A stretch of 64,000 nucleotides of DNA from Alteromonas sp. RKMC-009 (GTDB lineage Bacteria; Pseudomonadota; Gammaproteobacteria; Enterobacterales; Alteromonadaceae): assembly GCF_003584565.2 (NCBI RefSeq), contig NZ_CP031010.1:3410001-3474000 (forward strand). The letters are read 5' to 3'. The translations under genes and the position numbers were made by a program. Of this stretch, positions 1 through 8,681 are shown piece by piece. How positions within the stretch are numbered: position 1 is the stretch's first letter; each line of letters begins with the position of its first letter. The notes below the pieces were generated by a model. That model was not told the origin of the DNA. It saw only the letters and a program-made list of their open reading frames with translations, and ran no database searches.

Positions 1-542
1 AAAAATCCACAGCGGGCTTTCAATTGCATTTGCTCATGATACGACCGCAACTTTGCCATATCGAAGGGGTACAGACTCAGAATATCTTTCACCGCTGCAA
101 TAGCATCTGCCGAAAGCATGGTTTGCCAGTCAGCCTGATAATTACTGTAATCTCTGTACAGGGAGTCAATAAGTGAACGCAGTGATTCTTCCTGCGAATC
201 TTTAGGGTATTGCAGCTTTACGTTGTCATTAAATTCGGTAAAAACGGTTTGCAGATACGCCTTTAAATGCCTGCGGATGATTTTATTCGCTGCCGCCTGT
301 AACGCCTCCACGTTTTCAGACTTAAGAAACCGGTAGCGGACTGTTGTCTTTGCACCTTCCAGTCGCAGTTCATCACCCAAAAACCGCTTCTTCACCTTAA
401 ATAAGGTGCGGACTGAGGCCAACGGAAGATATTTGTCTTTTCTGCCGCGATGAGTAAAAACCAGGTTTTCGTTAGTGAGGGTGAGTGTAAGTTTACCAAA
501 TAATTTGCCGGCAAAATTAGGCCGGACAGCTATGTCTGACAA
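1..542 (-). CDS. helD: DNA helicase IV (UvrD/Rep-like SF1), N-terminal part, cut by window edge
   Basis: An open frame runs off the left edge on the minus strand and encodes about 180 residues. It begins VRPNFAGKLFGKLTLTLT after a short leader and continues as a charged region matching the N-terminal, non-motor domain of helicase IV (the PH-like and coiled part before the Walker A motif, which would lie outside the window). Helicase IV unwinds DNA 3' to 5' and has a minor role in recombination and repair in E. coli. No ATG lies near the start. Three consecutive TTG codons (548-540) follow an AAAGGA ribosome site at 556-551; the TTG at 542 has the best spacing (8 nt). It is divergent from the YcbL-like gene. 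The assignment is by remembered family similarity only, since the helicase motifs are not visible here. Confidence 0.6.
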   Translation of the reverse strand, partial: MSDIAVRPNFAGKLFGKLTLTLTNENLVFTHRGRKDKYLPLASVRTLFKVKKRFLGDELRLEGAKTTVRYRFLKSENVEALQAAANKIIRRHLKAYLQTVFTEFNDNVKLQYPKDSQEESLRSLIDSLYRDYSNYQADWQTMLSADAIAAVKDILSLYPFDMAKLRSYHEQMQLKARCGF

Positions 543-661
543 CAACAACGTCCTTTCTTTTGTGCATCACTGTGCAGGAATGAAAACCGGTATTCTACAC
601 TATCTTCAGTTCTTGCTGTGCTGTTGCTAGAATGCGGGAAACACTTTTGCCGGGCCATCCT

Positions 662-1306
662 GTGAACATACGCGTTATTCCTGTTACTCCCTTTGCACAA
701 AATTGCTCCCTCATCTGGGATCCTGACACCATGAAAGGGGCACTTGTCGATCCCGGTGGCGACAGCAGCAAACTGTACGATGCGGTAACGCAAAATGGTG
801 TAACCATAGAAAAAGTTATCCTCACCCACGGACACCTTGACCACGTAGGCGCGACCACTGAAGTGGCATCCCATTACAATGTGCCCGTTATCGGCCCGCA
901 TACCGGCGATAAGTTCTGGCTCGACGGCCTGCCAATACAGAGTCAGATGTTTGGCTTTCCGCCTGCAACACCGTTTGCGCCGGACCAGTGGCTGAACGAC
1001 AACGACACAATAACCGTGGGCAACCTTACACTTGAGGTGCTGCACTGTCCCGGCCATACACCCGGTCATGTGGCGCTGGTTGAAAGAACCACCAATACGG
1101 TCATTGTGGGCGATATCCTGTTTGCCGGTTCCATTGGCCGTACGGATTTTCCGCAGGGAAATCATCAGCAACTCATCGACAGTATCCGCAGCAAGCTGTT
1201 TACCCTGCCTGATGAAATGAAAGTGTATCCCGGCCACGGCCCGACCAGCACCATCGGGCATGAGCGTAAAACCAATCCCTTTGTGGCAGACAGTAAGTTT
1301 GGTTGA
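662..1306 (+). CDS. ycbL: YcbL-like metallo-beta-lactamase fold hydrolase (glyoxalase II family)
   Basis: The product is 214 residues from a GTG start, the length of E. coli YcbL (about 215). The metal-binding HGHLDH motif lies at residues 56-61, and later ligands are visible in HCPGHTPGH, the VGDILF aspartate and the YPGHGP histidine, so both zinc sites look intact. YcbL-type enzymes are glyoxalase II-like thioesterases of uncertain physiological substrate and are cytoplasmic. An ATG 30 nt upstream (632) is in frame, but the family's usual N-terminus (NxRxIPVTxF) aligns with the GTG at 662, so I prefer it; neither start has a strong ribosome site. It is divergent from the helicase gene and followed by a DUF1439 lipoprotein gene after an 80-nt gap. 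Confidence 0.85.
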   Translation: MNIRVIPVTPFAQNCSLIWDPDTMKGALVDPGGDSSKLYDAVTQNGVTIEKVILTHGHLDHVGATTEVASHYNVPVIGPHTGDKFWLDGLPIQSQMFGFPPATPFAPDQWLNDNDTITVGNLTLEVLHCPGHTPGHVALVERTTNTVIVGDILFAGSIGRTDFPQGNHQQLIDSIRSKLFTLPDEMKVYPGHGPTSTIGHERKTNPFVADSKFG

Positions 1307-1386
1307 TGTGACCGTCCCGCCGGCAAAACACACTTAGCGCAAACTGCGCTGGTAAGCCGGCTTTCTGTATCTAATCCGGAGTTTTT

Positions 1387-1965
1387 ATGAATAAAATATC
1401 AGCCAGCCGGCTGTTAGTGGTTTTAGTTTGTACCATCATCGCCGGTTGCAGTACGCTGGCTTCTCTTGCGTCTTACAGCGTAACCAGCGCAGACCTGCAA
1501 CGGGAACTGGATAAACAGGTTACCAGCCTGCAGGAACAGGCTTCTATCGTCGGGATTCCCATTCTGCTGGAAGTCAACGACATGCAGGTAAATGTGGGGC
1601 CAGACAACCGTCAGACCATTCAGCTAATTGCTGATGCAACTGCCACGTTGTCGGTTCTGGGACTCACCTACCCCGCCAAAGTGAAGCTGGATGTTGAAGG
1701 TATGCCCTACTACGACTCAACCAAAAAAGCGGTATTCATCCGCTCACTGGTACTCAATGACACCACCGTGGATGCCATGGGCTATCGCGGCAACCTCGCG
1801 CCAGTGAGCAGTAAAGTAATGGGGCTGCTGAATCAGTTTTTAATGGATCAGCCGGTGTATGAAGTGAAGAACGTACCCTCGGGTTATGCGTGGCTGACAA
1901 ACATGCCACTGTCTATGACTGTTGAGTCCGGGAAGATTGTCTTCCGTCCGCAAAGAGCGGATTAA
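1387..1965 (+). CDS. DUF1439 lipoprotein, YceB-like
   Basis: This encodes 192 residues. The N-terminal signal peptide ends in IIAGC, a lipobox with Cys at about residue 21, so the protein should be lipid-anchored. The rest matches the YceB/DUF1439 pattern: a compact beta-rich domain of the lipid-binding TULIP-like type with alternating hydrophobic residues. Its molecular role is not known; YceB has been linked to the cell envelope. An ATG preceded by AATCCGGAG gives a convincing start. The next gene begins 5 nt after the stop, so the two are probably co-transcribed. Confidence 0.75.
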   Translation: MNKISASRLLVVLVCTIIAGCSTLASLASYSVTSADLQRELDKQVTSLQEQASIVGIPILLEVNDMQVNVGPDNRQTIQLIADATATLSVLGLTYPAKVKLDVEGMPYYDSTKKAVFIRSLVLNDTTVDAMGYRGNLAPVSSKVMGLLNQFLMDQPVYEVKNVPSGYAWLTNMPLSMTVESGKIVFRPQRAD

Positions 1966-1970
1966 CACAG

Positions 1971-2837
1971 GTGGCAGAATACTATCTGGTTGTATCCGCT
2001 TTACTCATTGCCAGCGCATTTAGTGCTTCTCAATGGGTAAAGTTTGGCCTGCCTTTTCTGCTGCTGTCAGCGCTCTGCTTCGTTACCCTGTCTCCCGTAT
2101 TTCTGATTTTTGTTGCTTTGTATATTTATGTTACGTGGAGCCTGAGTGCGCATCAGAGTAAACCGGTTAACCCGTGGATAACCAGACTCTTTCAATTGAT
2201 GTGGTTCGTGCTGAGTGCAGGACTCATCATCCATAAACTGCCCGGTTACCAGGGGCTTTTAATAGCAGAAGACATTGCCCTGAAAGCCGGCAGTTTACCC
2301 GCTAGCTTTTATTTGAATGTGGACAAAGCCTTATTCAGCTGGTCAGCACTATGCTTTGTTCCCCTTATTAAACGTAGCTTCCCCTCAAACACCCGGGTTA
2401 GATGGTGGATGCCAGTTCTGTTGGTGCCATGTGGTATCGGTGCCGTTGTACTAATTGCAGTAAGTACAGGCATCGTCACCAGGCAAGTGGCTGTACCGGC
2501 ATGGTTTCCGCTGCTCGCACTTTCCAACCTCATCAACACCTGTGTAGCAGAAGAGTTGTTATTCCGCGGCCTGTTGTTTAAGTTTGTAACCAATAAACTG
2601 CCCGCCAAGCTTTCATCAACCGCCCGCACTTTGTTGATACTGACTATAACCAGCGCAGGCTTTGGTCTTGCCCATTTTGCAGGCGGCACCAGTTACATGA
2701 TTGTCGCTACAGTAGCGGGGTTACTTTACGGTGCCGTATATATGCTAACCGGTCGCATTGTTTTTGCCGTACTGACACACTGGCTACTGAATATCACCCA
2801 TATGCTGGTGCTGACTTATCCTATGACGGATGTATGA
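1971..2837 (+). CDS. CPBP-family intramembrane metalloprotease (CaaX protease/bacteriocin-processing type)
   Basis: The product is 288 residues with about eight hydrophobic segments. The family's catalytic signature is present: EELLFRG at residues 194-200 (motif EExxxR), FGLAHFAGG around 232-239, and a final H-x3-N in THWLLN. These are the glutamates and histidines of the Abi/CPBP intramembrane protease fold. Substrates of bacterial members are mostly unknown; some confer bacteriocin self-immunity. Translation starts at a GTG 5 nt after the DUF1439 lipoprotein gene. It is the last clearly native gene before base composition drops at the island. Confidence 0.8.
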   Translation: MAEYYLVVSALLIASAFSASQWVKFGLPFLLLSALCFVTLSPVFLIFVALYIYVTWSLSAHQSKPVNPWITRLFQLMWFVLSAGLIIHKLPGYQGLLIAEDIALKAGSLPASFYLNVDKALFSWSALCFVPLIKRSFPSNTRVRWWMPVLLVPCGIGAVVLIAVSTGIVTRQVAVPAWFPLLALSNLINTCVAEELLFRGLLFKFVTNKLPAKLSSTARTLLILTITSAGFGLAHFAGGTSYMIVATVAGLLYGAVYMLTGRIVFAVLTHWLLNITHMLVLTYPMTDV

Positions 2838-2853
2838 ATTGAAGAACAGAAAG

Positions 2854-3000
2854 ATGAGAACAGCTGTCCGCCTTATCATGTGCCTTGTCATCGCTATTTC
2901 ACTAAGCGGATGCAGAGACTGGTATGTACGACTATTCGACGTTCAAGATGAAAAGTATAAAACATTTAAGTTACTGAGAATAAACCACTATATTGGTTAA
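2854..3000 (+). CDS. Small lipoprotein, 48 residues, probably truncated at the island edge
   Basis: An ATG 16 nt after the CPBP gene, with an AAGA-rich leader, opens a 48-residue frame. Residues 1-20 form a basic, hydrophobic signal peptide ending in SLSGC, a clear lipobox. After the Cys there are only 28 residues ending at TAA (2998-3000), and composition becomes AT-rich from about 2940. The same frame stays open after this TAA down to 3345. It may be a genuine small lipoprotein, or the 5' end of a longer gene whose 3' part was replaced when the island inserted. No family recognised. Confidence 0.5.
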   Translation: MRTAVRLIMCLVIAISLSGCRDWYVRLFDVQDEKYKTFKLLRINHYIG

Positions 3001-3345
3001 TCGAGAATTAAGCTGTCTAAGCCCATCAATGACTTAGATTGGCTTGAAACTGTAACGCTCACTCTCGGTGCTCATCCTAAGCATCCTAACCCTAAAGGCC
3101 TTAATAAAGACCTTGGATTACTAGACAAACCTGTGTTTAACTTAAAAGTTTCAAAGGCCCTTGAAAGTTTTGAATTGGCAGAATTAGCTGTAGATTCTTT
3201 GCCAGAAGGCACATTAAACCCGGAGTATTTTCAATATCGTTTATTGAATTTACATGAGCATACAGAAGTTAAGTCAATGAAAATTGCGCCAGGATTCACA
3301 AACTCTGAAAACGAAAAAAAAGGAAATAAATTATGGAACAATTAG
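3001..3345 (+). pseudogene. Open frame without a good start, possible gene remnant at the island left edge
   Basis: This frame is open from just after the TAA at 2998 to a TAG at 3345 (114 codons) and is the same frame as the upstream lipoprotein. There is no ATG; the first usual start is a GTG at 3133, which would give a 70-residue product. Its end overlaps the start of the next gene by 13 nt, as in a translated operon. The sequence is charged and soluble-looking, with no family recognised. Either it is a short gene starting at 3133, or the 3' part of a longer gene that lost its 5' end. Confidence 0.35.
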
Positions 3346-3620
3346 TGAATTTTTTAGCTCAGAACCACACTTTAACAATAATAACTGCCGTTGTTGCACT
3401 GCTCGTTTTAATATTTAGTTTCAAACGCACATCAACAAAAATATTTGCTTCAAATCGAGGTGTTAGTGCGGGCAGAGATATTAATGCTCCAATAATGACT
3501 GGTGATATAAAGACAAATGAAACCTGTGTGTTAGCTCTATTGGCCAATATTGCCACGATTATTGGTGTTTTGGTTAGTATTGCTACTTTATATGTTTCTT
3601 ACTTAGCTTTAGTTAAATAG
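3333..3620 (+). CDS. Small two-helix membrane protein with AGRDINAPI motif, partner of the STAND NTPase
   Basis: The product is 95 residues. Two hydrophobic segments (about residues 14-30 and 66-92) flank a short soluble stretch. That stretch (residues 41-58) reads N-R-G-V-S-A-G-R-D-I-N-A-P-I-M-T-G-D, almost identical to residues 15-33 of the very next protein. A good ribosome site (AAAAGGAAATAAATT) precedes the ATG, and the NTPase gene begins 9 nt after its stop, so the two are surely one operon. The repeated glycine/isoleucine motif resembles short segments often seen beside effector-associated domains in bacterial STAND/NACHT conflict proteins; this resemblance is from memory. I infer a membrane effector or anchor recruited through the shared motif. 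No named family recognised. Confidence 0.65.
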   Translation: MEQLVNFLAQNHTLTIITAVVALLVLIFSFKRTSTKIFASNRGVSAGRDINAPIMTGDIKTNETCVLALLANIATIIGVLVSIATLYVSYLALVK

Positions 3621-3629
3621 GGCCAAGTA

Positions 3630-6600
3630 ATGTTTAAGCAAATTCAAAGCTTAACTAGTAAAGTAGTCGCTAATGATCGTGCTGTCGCAGCGGGGAGAGA
3701 CATTAACGCACCCATACTTACTGGCGATATAAAAGACTCAGAAATTAACATTGATCAAAAGTCATTCGCACAAGCAACATTTTTAGCGCAAGCTAGTGCC
3801 TTTGATAGCTATAACAATAAAATCCCATTACTTTGGGCAACACACGAATGCTTAAAGTTACTATCGCCTTCTAAACGACCTCAAGAAAGTTTAAAAATAA
3901 AGTTTATTCAAAATAAGAGTGGCGTTAACGTAATTGTATTAAATGATGCAGCTAAAAATATAAGCTTACTTCACTTTAAAACAACTAGTGGCGATATTGA
4001 TAAAAACGACCTAAAAGGCATTGTTTCTATATTGGAAAAAGAGTCGAAACCAGATTTATCTTTCCAAATTATAACTAATAGGGTGCTCTCAAAGCCGGTT
4101 AATGACTTTTACTCAAAGGCTGTTTCTGGCGAATTCAAAACAAAGTTATTTAGTAAAGAAAAAGACTCATTTACTAATTTTAAAGTGGCTACTCTCAGCA
4201 ATATTTTTCTTAGCTCGACTGTAGAAACGTTAATCAACCAAAGCTATGCAACACAGTACATTACTCCCGATAATATAGAATATGTAAGTGAGCTAACTAA
4301 GGCTTTAGCCGTATACCTAATATCACATGGGTCATTAAGTGAATACGCAACGATAAAGATCCATGATTTAGAAGTGAGATTTGGTGCAGAGCACTATAAT
4401 GATATATTCCCATCACCTCCAAAATTTGAAGCCTCCATACCACGTAAGCTGAGAAACCACCAAGAGTCAATTTTACAATCAATACTAACCGAAAACAAAA
4501 ACTCGGTAATTCATGCGCGTGGCGGAGTTGGTAAAACAGTAATGGCTAGGCTAGCCAATACAATAATCCCCTCTCATTCTCACTCAATTGTTTACGATTG
4601 CTTCGGTGATGGCCTTTACCGTTCAATTAACAGCCCAAGACACTCTTTTGATAAAGTATTAGTTCAAATCGCTAATGAATTAGCAATTAATGGTTTATGC
4701 GAACCTCTAATTGCAAACGAAAAAAAAGAGCGATTAATGCAAGAGTTTATTTCTTGCATAGAATCCGCAGTGAAATGCTTAAAAAGAGCAAATACACAGG
4801 CACATCTATATATTTTTATAGATGCCGCAGATAATGCGGTCATGGCTGCTAAGGAAAAAGCTGAAAATTCAATTGTTACTCAGTTACTGAATGATTTAAT
4901 GATCGATGGCTGTACTGTGATTGCATTGTGCAGAACCGAGCGAATTGAATTGCTAGAGCCCAGAAATGAAATTGTTCAATTTGAATTGAGAGAGTTTTCT
5001 GAAAGTGAATCACTCGCTCATTTAAAACATTATTATTCGGATGCAACAGAAGAGCATGCCAAAGAATTTCACCGTTTATCAGGAGGTAATCCTCGTGTTC
5101 AAGCATACGCTATTGAAGACTTTCCTGCATCTTTGAATGATATGCTGCAAAACTTAGGACCAACCCTAACTACTGTAGACGCTCAAATAGAGGTTCAGCT
5201 AAATAATGCAATTGAAAGACTAAAAAATAGAAATACCGCCACAGAAGGCTTAAAAATCGATCTGATTTGTACAGCTTTAGCTAGTTTACCTCCATTTATT
5301 CCAATAGACGTTATATCAAAACTCTCTAATCGTTCTGAAGACGAAATTGCAAGCTTCATAAGTGATTTTGGTCGTGGTTTAATTTTAATCGATAAGTGTA
5401 TTCAGTTTAGAGACGAACCAACTGAAACATGGTTTAGGAAACAGTTTGCTTCTACAGCTGAACAAGCTAAAAAGTTTGTAGAAAATATTCAAGAACTAGC
5501 AAATTCGAACAGCTACGTATCTGAATGTTTACCCTTCCTAATGTTGGCAGGGGGAAATCACGAGGACTTAATAGAGCTAGCACTTTCAGAAGAATTCTTG
5601 CCCAAAGGCAATCCAGTGGACGCTAGAAGCATCAGTACATCACGACTAAATGCTGCATTGAAATCAGCCATACAACTGGAAGATTATTTTTCATTTATTA
5701 AGTTAGCATTGAGAACTGGAGAAGAGTTCGCTGGTGACCAAAGGCAAATAGAATTATTAAATCAAAATGTAACCTTAATTGGTATGGTTCAATCGCCTAC
5801 CGAAATTCAAAAATTAGCGTTTCAAGGGCGATTATCTGGCGGATGGAAGGGATCTGAAAATCTTTACAAATCTGCACTGCTATCGTTGCATGGGGAGTTT
5901 AAAGGCGAAGCACTAAGTTATCTAAGAGCAGCAGAAAACTGGTTAAATACCTACTTAAAATCAACAGCAAAAGATAAACGAAAAAGGCATGAGGAAAATC
6001 TTTCTGCTGAAGATGTTGCCTTGCTTTTTACTGTCTACTTAAACCTCCTTGGTCCTGAGAAAGCAATTAATCGAATATTAAGTTTTGCTCCTACACAAGG
6101 GGTTCAAAACGCCATAAGTATCTTTGCAGAGAGCTTACTTGACACATCTAGATTTGAAGATTTAAAACAACTCGCCCTCTACTCTAAACAACATAGCTAT
6201 GTATGCGTTAACTTTATAAATTCACTATTCTTAGTACAACATTCTGTAGATGAGGAAATTTCAAAGGTTTGTTTAAAAAACATTGAGTTCCCTTTCAATG
6301 AACGAAATGAAGACGCTAATAACTCCATTTCAAATCAAAATTTACTTATATTTATAGAACACTGTTCTTCTTATGGAGCCGAAGGTGAAAGGTTGAAATG
6401 TTTACTATATAAACTTTGTAAATTTGAGCCCAGGGCCTGGTTCGCAAACCCTTCATCTTATCACAACGATGATCTGATAGAATTCATTGAATCTGTAGCT
6501 TTACTGGAAGAATTAACTGGTGAGACACTACCAGAAATTGAAACCTTTCCTAAAGAGTTCTTATCTGAAAACTTAAACTACACACAACAACAGGACAAGG

Positions 6601-8681
6601 ATAAATATGAAAAAACTTTATCAGCGATGGTGCCGGCACAGCGTTTTCTAATTCGCACCAGAACTAATAAAATTAATGATTTCGAGTCGGAGTTCAGAAG
6701 CACGTTTAATGAAGTGCAAAAGCACCTTCCCGCTTCTTATGAACGCCAAAATTTCATTCCTGAGTATGTTAGAAAACTAAAACAAAAAAGCATATTCTGC
6801 TCTAAAAGTTTAAATCAGGAACAACAAAAATTATTACTTTCAAACATAGTCAATAACGCACCTTATCAATTGCTACTCCAAGGCCTATATTTTAGTTGCC
6901 GTGTACCAAGCTTATTTCATCTATCAGATACATATGAAAACGCGTTAGCTGCGACTATGTTGAGTCACAATAAAGAAGGTCCTGAAAGCAAAGCTAGTTC
7001 ATATGTTGATATTGCTACAGCCTTATGTTCATTAACACCAGCGTTATCAGCAAAATATTTCAACAAAGCAATTGAAGCTGCCTCAAAATTTGGTAATGAA
7101 GTCCTACATAGACATTTTGCTATTTTAAGTTTGGCTGAGAAAAGCGCTGAAAGTGGTTGCTCTGCTGAATTGACATATCGCTTTTCTCGTAGCACCGAAA
7201 TCTTTTATGAGTATATGTCTGACCATTTCCCGTTGGAGCGAACAATTAGAGCCATCCATGATATGAACGCACCATCGTCATTTGCAATAATGGCCAGGTG
7301 GATAGACAGAGAAGTTACATACTGGGGCCCTTTCGAAGATACGGTGATAGCGTACTCAATCCCCTGTAATACATTGAAACCTCAAGAAGCATGGGCTAGC
7401 CAAGGATTGATTGACAAGAATAGATATGCAGAATTTAGCAGCCAATGCTTAAAATATGCAGAAACCCAAGAGCTTCGCGCTGCTATTTTTAGGGATGCTG
7501 CTCAACAAGCGTTGATTAAAGGGTTACCTAAATCAGCCTTGTTACTAATTAAAAATGCTGGTGACGAGTTTGAATTATCATCTCAACCTCTTAATGACGC
7601 AATTCTATATTTTGACAAACAACACACTCCAGCACGGCCGACTCAAAGGCAGTACCAATCAGAAGAGGAATTTGACCCAGTAGATTGGAACACAGTATTT
7701 AAGTCAAACAACTTTATAAGCTCAAAGGAGATTGAAGCCTCACTTCAAAACTTTAAAGCTTTGATGAATAAAAGTTATGACGAATGTTTCTGGAGTCAAC
7801 TATATGCAAGAGCACCAATCCTAGCAGCAGTCGATGTTTTAGAAGCAATTTTGCAATGTAACTTTTCTTCGAATTACGAATTATTAAATGCTTTGGAAAA
7901 TACACCGAAAGAGTGGTTTGAACGAGAGGAAGTAAAAGAAGTATGGATAAAAGGCTTTAATCTTTATGTACAATTAAACGCAAGTACCGTCTCAAACCCC
8001 TGGTGGCCTGAGCACTGGACTTCACGATTTAAACTAGAAACAGATTTTTCAAAACTAAGGCTCCCAGGTGTAATAAAAGCATTAGAAAATAAAAGCGACT
8101 TTGATGATGCTGAATTTATTTTCTCTGTTATTACAGTACTATCACAACAACTGACTCCTTACGAAGCAAAAGAAGCTCTAACTTACGCTTTAGACAGGGT
8201 AGAACTCCACGTTGATGAAAATGATGCTGATGGAGATTGGTCGGAAGATCTGATTCCCACTGAAAATAATACCGAAGCTTATGCATCTTTTATTTGGTCA
8301 ATATTAGCTAACCCCACATCAAAAATTAGATGGGAGGCAGTCCACATCATCTACCGCCTTGTAGAACTTAACTGCGATGAGATCATTGATTCAATGTTCG
8401 CTTTATTCGATAAAGATGAGATAGGAGCCTTTGGCTCAACACGTTACCCATTTTATAAGTTTCATGCTCAATTATATTTTATGATTGCTATCTACAGAGG
8501 TGCCCAATCAAATGTTCAGCCTTTGTTTAAACATAGTGCATTCCTTCTAAACCAAGCGCTAAGTGCAGACCATATTTTATTAGAGCATTATGCAGCGAAG
8601 ATATCTCAATGCTTATTAAAACAAAGGAAAGATATTTATCTCGCCCCGAATTCAGATAATAAGTGCACCACTCATGGTTAA
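3630..8681 (+). CDS. Giant STAND-type P-loop NTPase, N-terminal and central parts; truncated by IS30
   Basis: The frame gives 1683 residues, of which the last six come from the IS30 left end. Residues 15-34 carry the AGRDINAPILTGDI segment shared with the upstream membrane protein. Residues about 45-270 form an alpha/beta domain with LHFKTT and FQIITN strands that may be a worn PD-(D/E)XK nuclease of the Cap4/DUF4297 kind; this is a weak guess. The NTPase core follows: Walker A GGVGKT (298-303), Walker B IFIDAAD (395-401), a CRTER strand with Arg435, and GNP at 486-488. From about 540 to the end it is a long helical, repeat-like region such as STAND sensors have. It is plausibly an antiviral sensor. 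Its natural C-terminus appears to continue at 9719-11008. Confidence 0.75.
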   Translation: MFKQIQSLTSKVVANDRAVAAGRDINAPILTGDIKDSEINIDQKSFAQATFLAQASAFDSYNNKIPLLWATHECLKLLSPSKRPQESLKIKFIQNKSGVNVIVLNDAAKNISLLHFKTTSGDIDKNDLKGIVSILEKESKPDLSFQIITNRVLSKPVNDFYSKAVSGEFKTKLFSKEKDSFTNFKVATLSNIFLSSTVETLINQSYATQYITPDNIEYVSELTKALAVYLISHGSLSEYATIKIHDLEVRFGAEHYNDIFPSPPKFEASIPRKLRNHQESILQSILTENKNSVIHARGGVGKTVMARLANTIIPSHSHSIVYDCFGDGLYRSINSPRHSFDKVLVQIANELAINGLCEPLIANEKKERLMQEFISCIESAVKCLKRANTQAHLYIFIDAADNAVMAAKEKAENSIVTQLLNDLMIDGCTVIALCRTERIELLEPRNEIVQFELREFSESESLAHLKHYYSDATEEHAKEFHRLSGGNPRVQAYAIEDFPASLNDMLQNLGPTLTTVDAQIEVQLNNAIERLKNRNTATEGLKIDLICTALASLPPFIPIDVISKLSNRSEDEIASFISDFGRGLILIDKCIQFRDEPTETWFRKQFASTAEQAKKFVENIQELANSNSYVSECLPFLMLAGGNHEDLIELALSEEFLPKGNPVDARSISTSRLNAALKSAIQLEDYFSFIKLALRTGEEFAGDQRQIELLNQNVTLIGMVQSPTEIQKLAFQGRLSGGWKGSENLYKSALLSLHGEFKGEALSYLRAAENWLNTYLKSTAKDKRKRHEENLSAEDVALLFTVYLNLLGPEKAINRILSFAPTQGVQNAISIFAESLLDTSRFEDLKQLALYSKQHSYVCVNFINSLFLVQHSVDEEISKVCLKNIEFPFNERNEDANNSISNQNLLIFIEHCSSYGAEGERLKCLLYKLCKFEPRAWFANPSSYHNDDLIEFIESVALLEELTGETLPEIETFPKEFLSENLNYTQQQDKDKYEKTLSAMVPAQRFLIRTRTNKINDFESEFRSTFNEVQKHLPASYERQNFIPEYVRKLKQKSIFCSKSLNQEQQKLLLSNIVNNAPYQLLLQGLYFSCRVPSLFHLSDTYENALAATMLSHNKEGPESKASSYVDIATALCSLTPALSAKYFNKAIEAASKFGNEVLHRHFAILSLAEKSAESGCSAELTYRFSRSTEIFYEYMSDHFPLERTIRAIHDMNAPSSFAIMARWIDREVTYWGPFEDTVIAYSIPCNTLKPQEAWASQGLIDKNRYAEFSSQCLKYAETQELRAAIFRDAAQQALIKGLPKSALLLIKNAGDEFELSSQPLNDAILYFDKQHTPARPTQRQYQSEEEFDPVDWNTVFKSNNFISSKEIEASLQNFKALMNKSYDECFWSQLYARAPILAAVDVLEAILQCNFSSNYELLNALENTPKEWFEREEVKEVWIKGFNLYVQLNASTVSNPWWPEHWTSRFKLETDFSKLRLPGVIKALENKSDFDDAEFIFSVITVLSQQLTPYEAKEALTYALDRVELHVDENDADGDWSEDLIPTENNTEAYASFIWSILANPTSKIRWEAVHIIYRLVELNCDEIIDSMFALFDKDEIGAFGSTRYPFYKFHAQLYFMIAIYRGAQSNVQPLFKHSAFLLNQALSADHILLEHYAAKISQCLLKQRKDIYLAPNSDNKCTTHG

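Noticed and set aside
2998..3000. Stop codon readthrough or recoding joining 2854-3345
   Set aside because: TAA with no recoding signal, and the change in base composition suggests a junction rather than one gene.
3630..8681. Naming the NTPase as a specific Avs type
   Set aside because: STAND motifs are clear, but the N-terminal domain and C-terminal sequence do not let me place it in Avs1-5 without a search.
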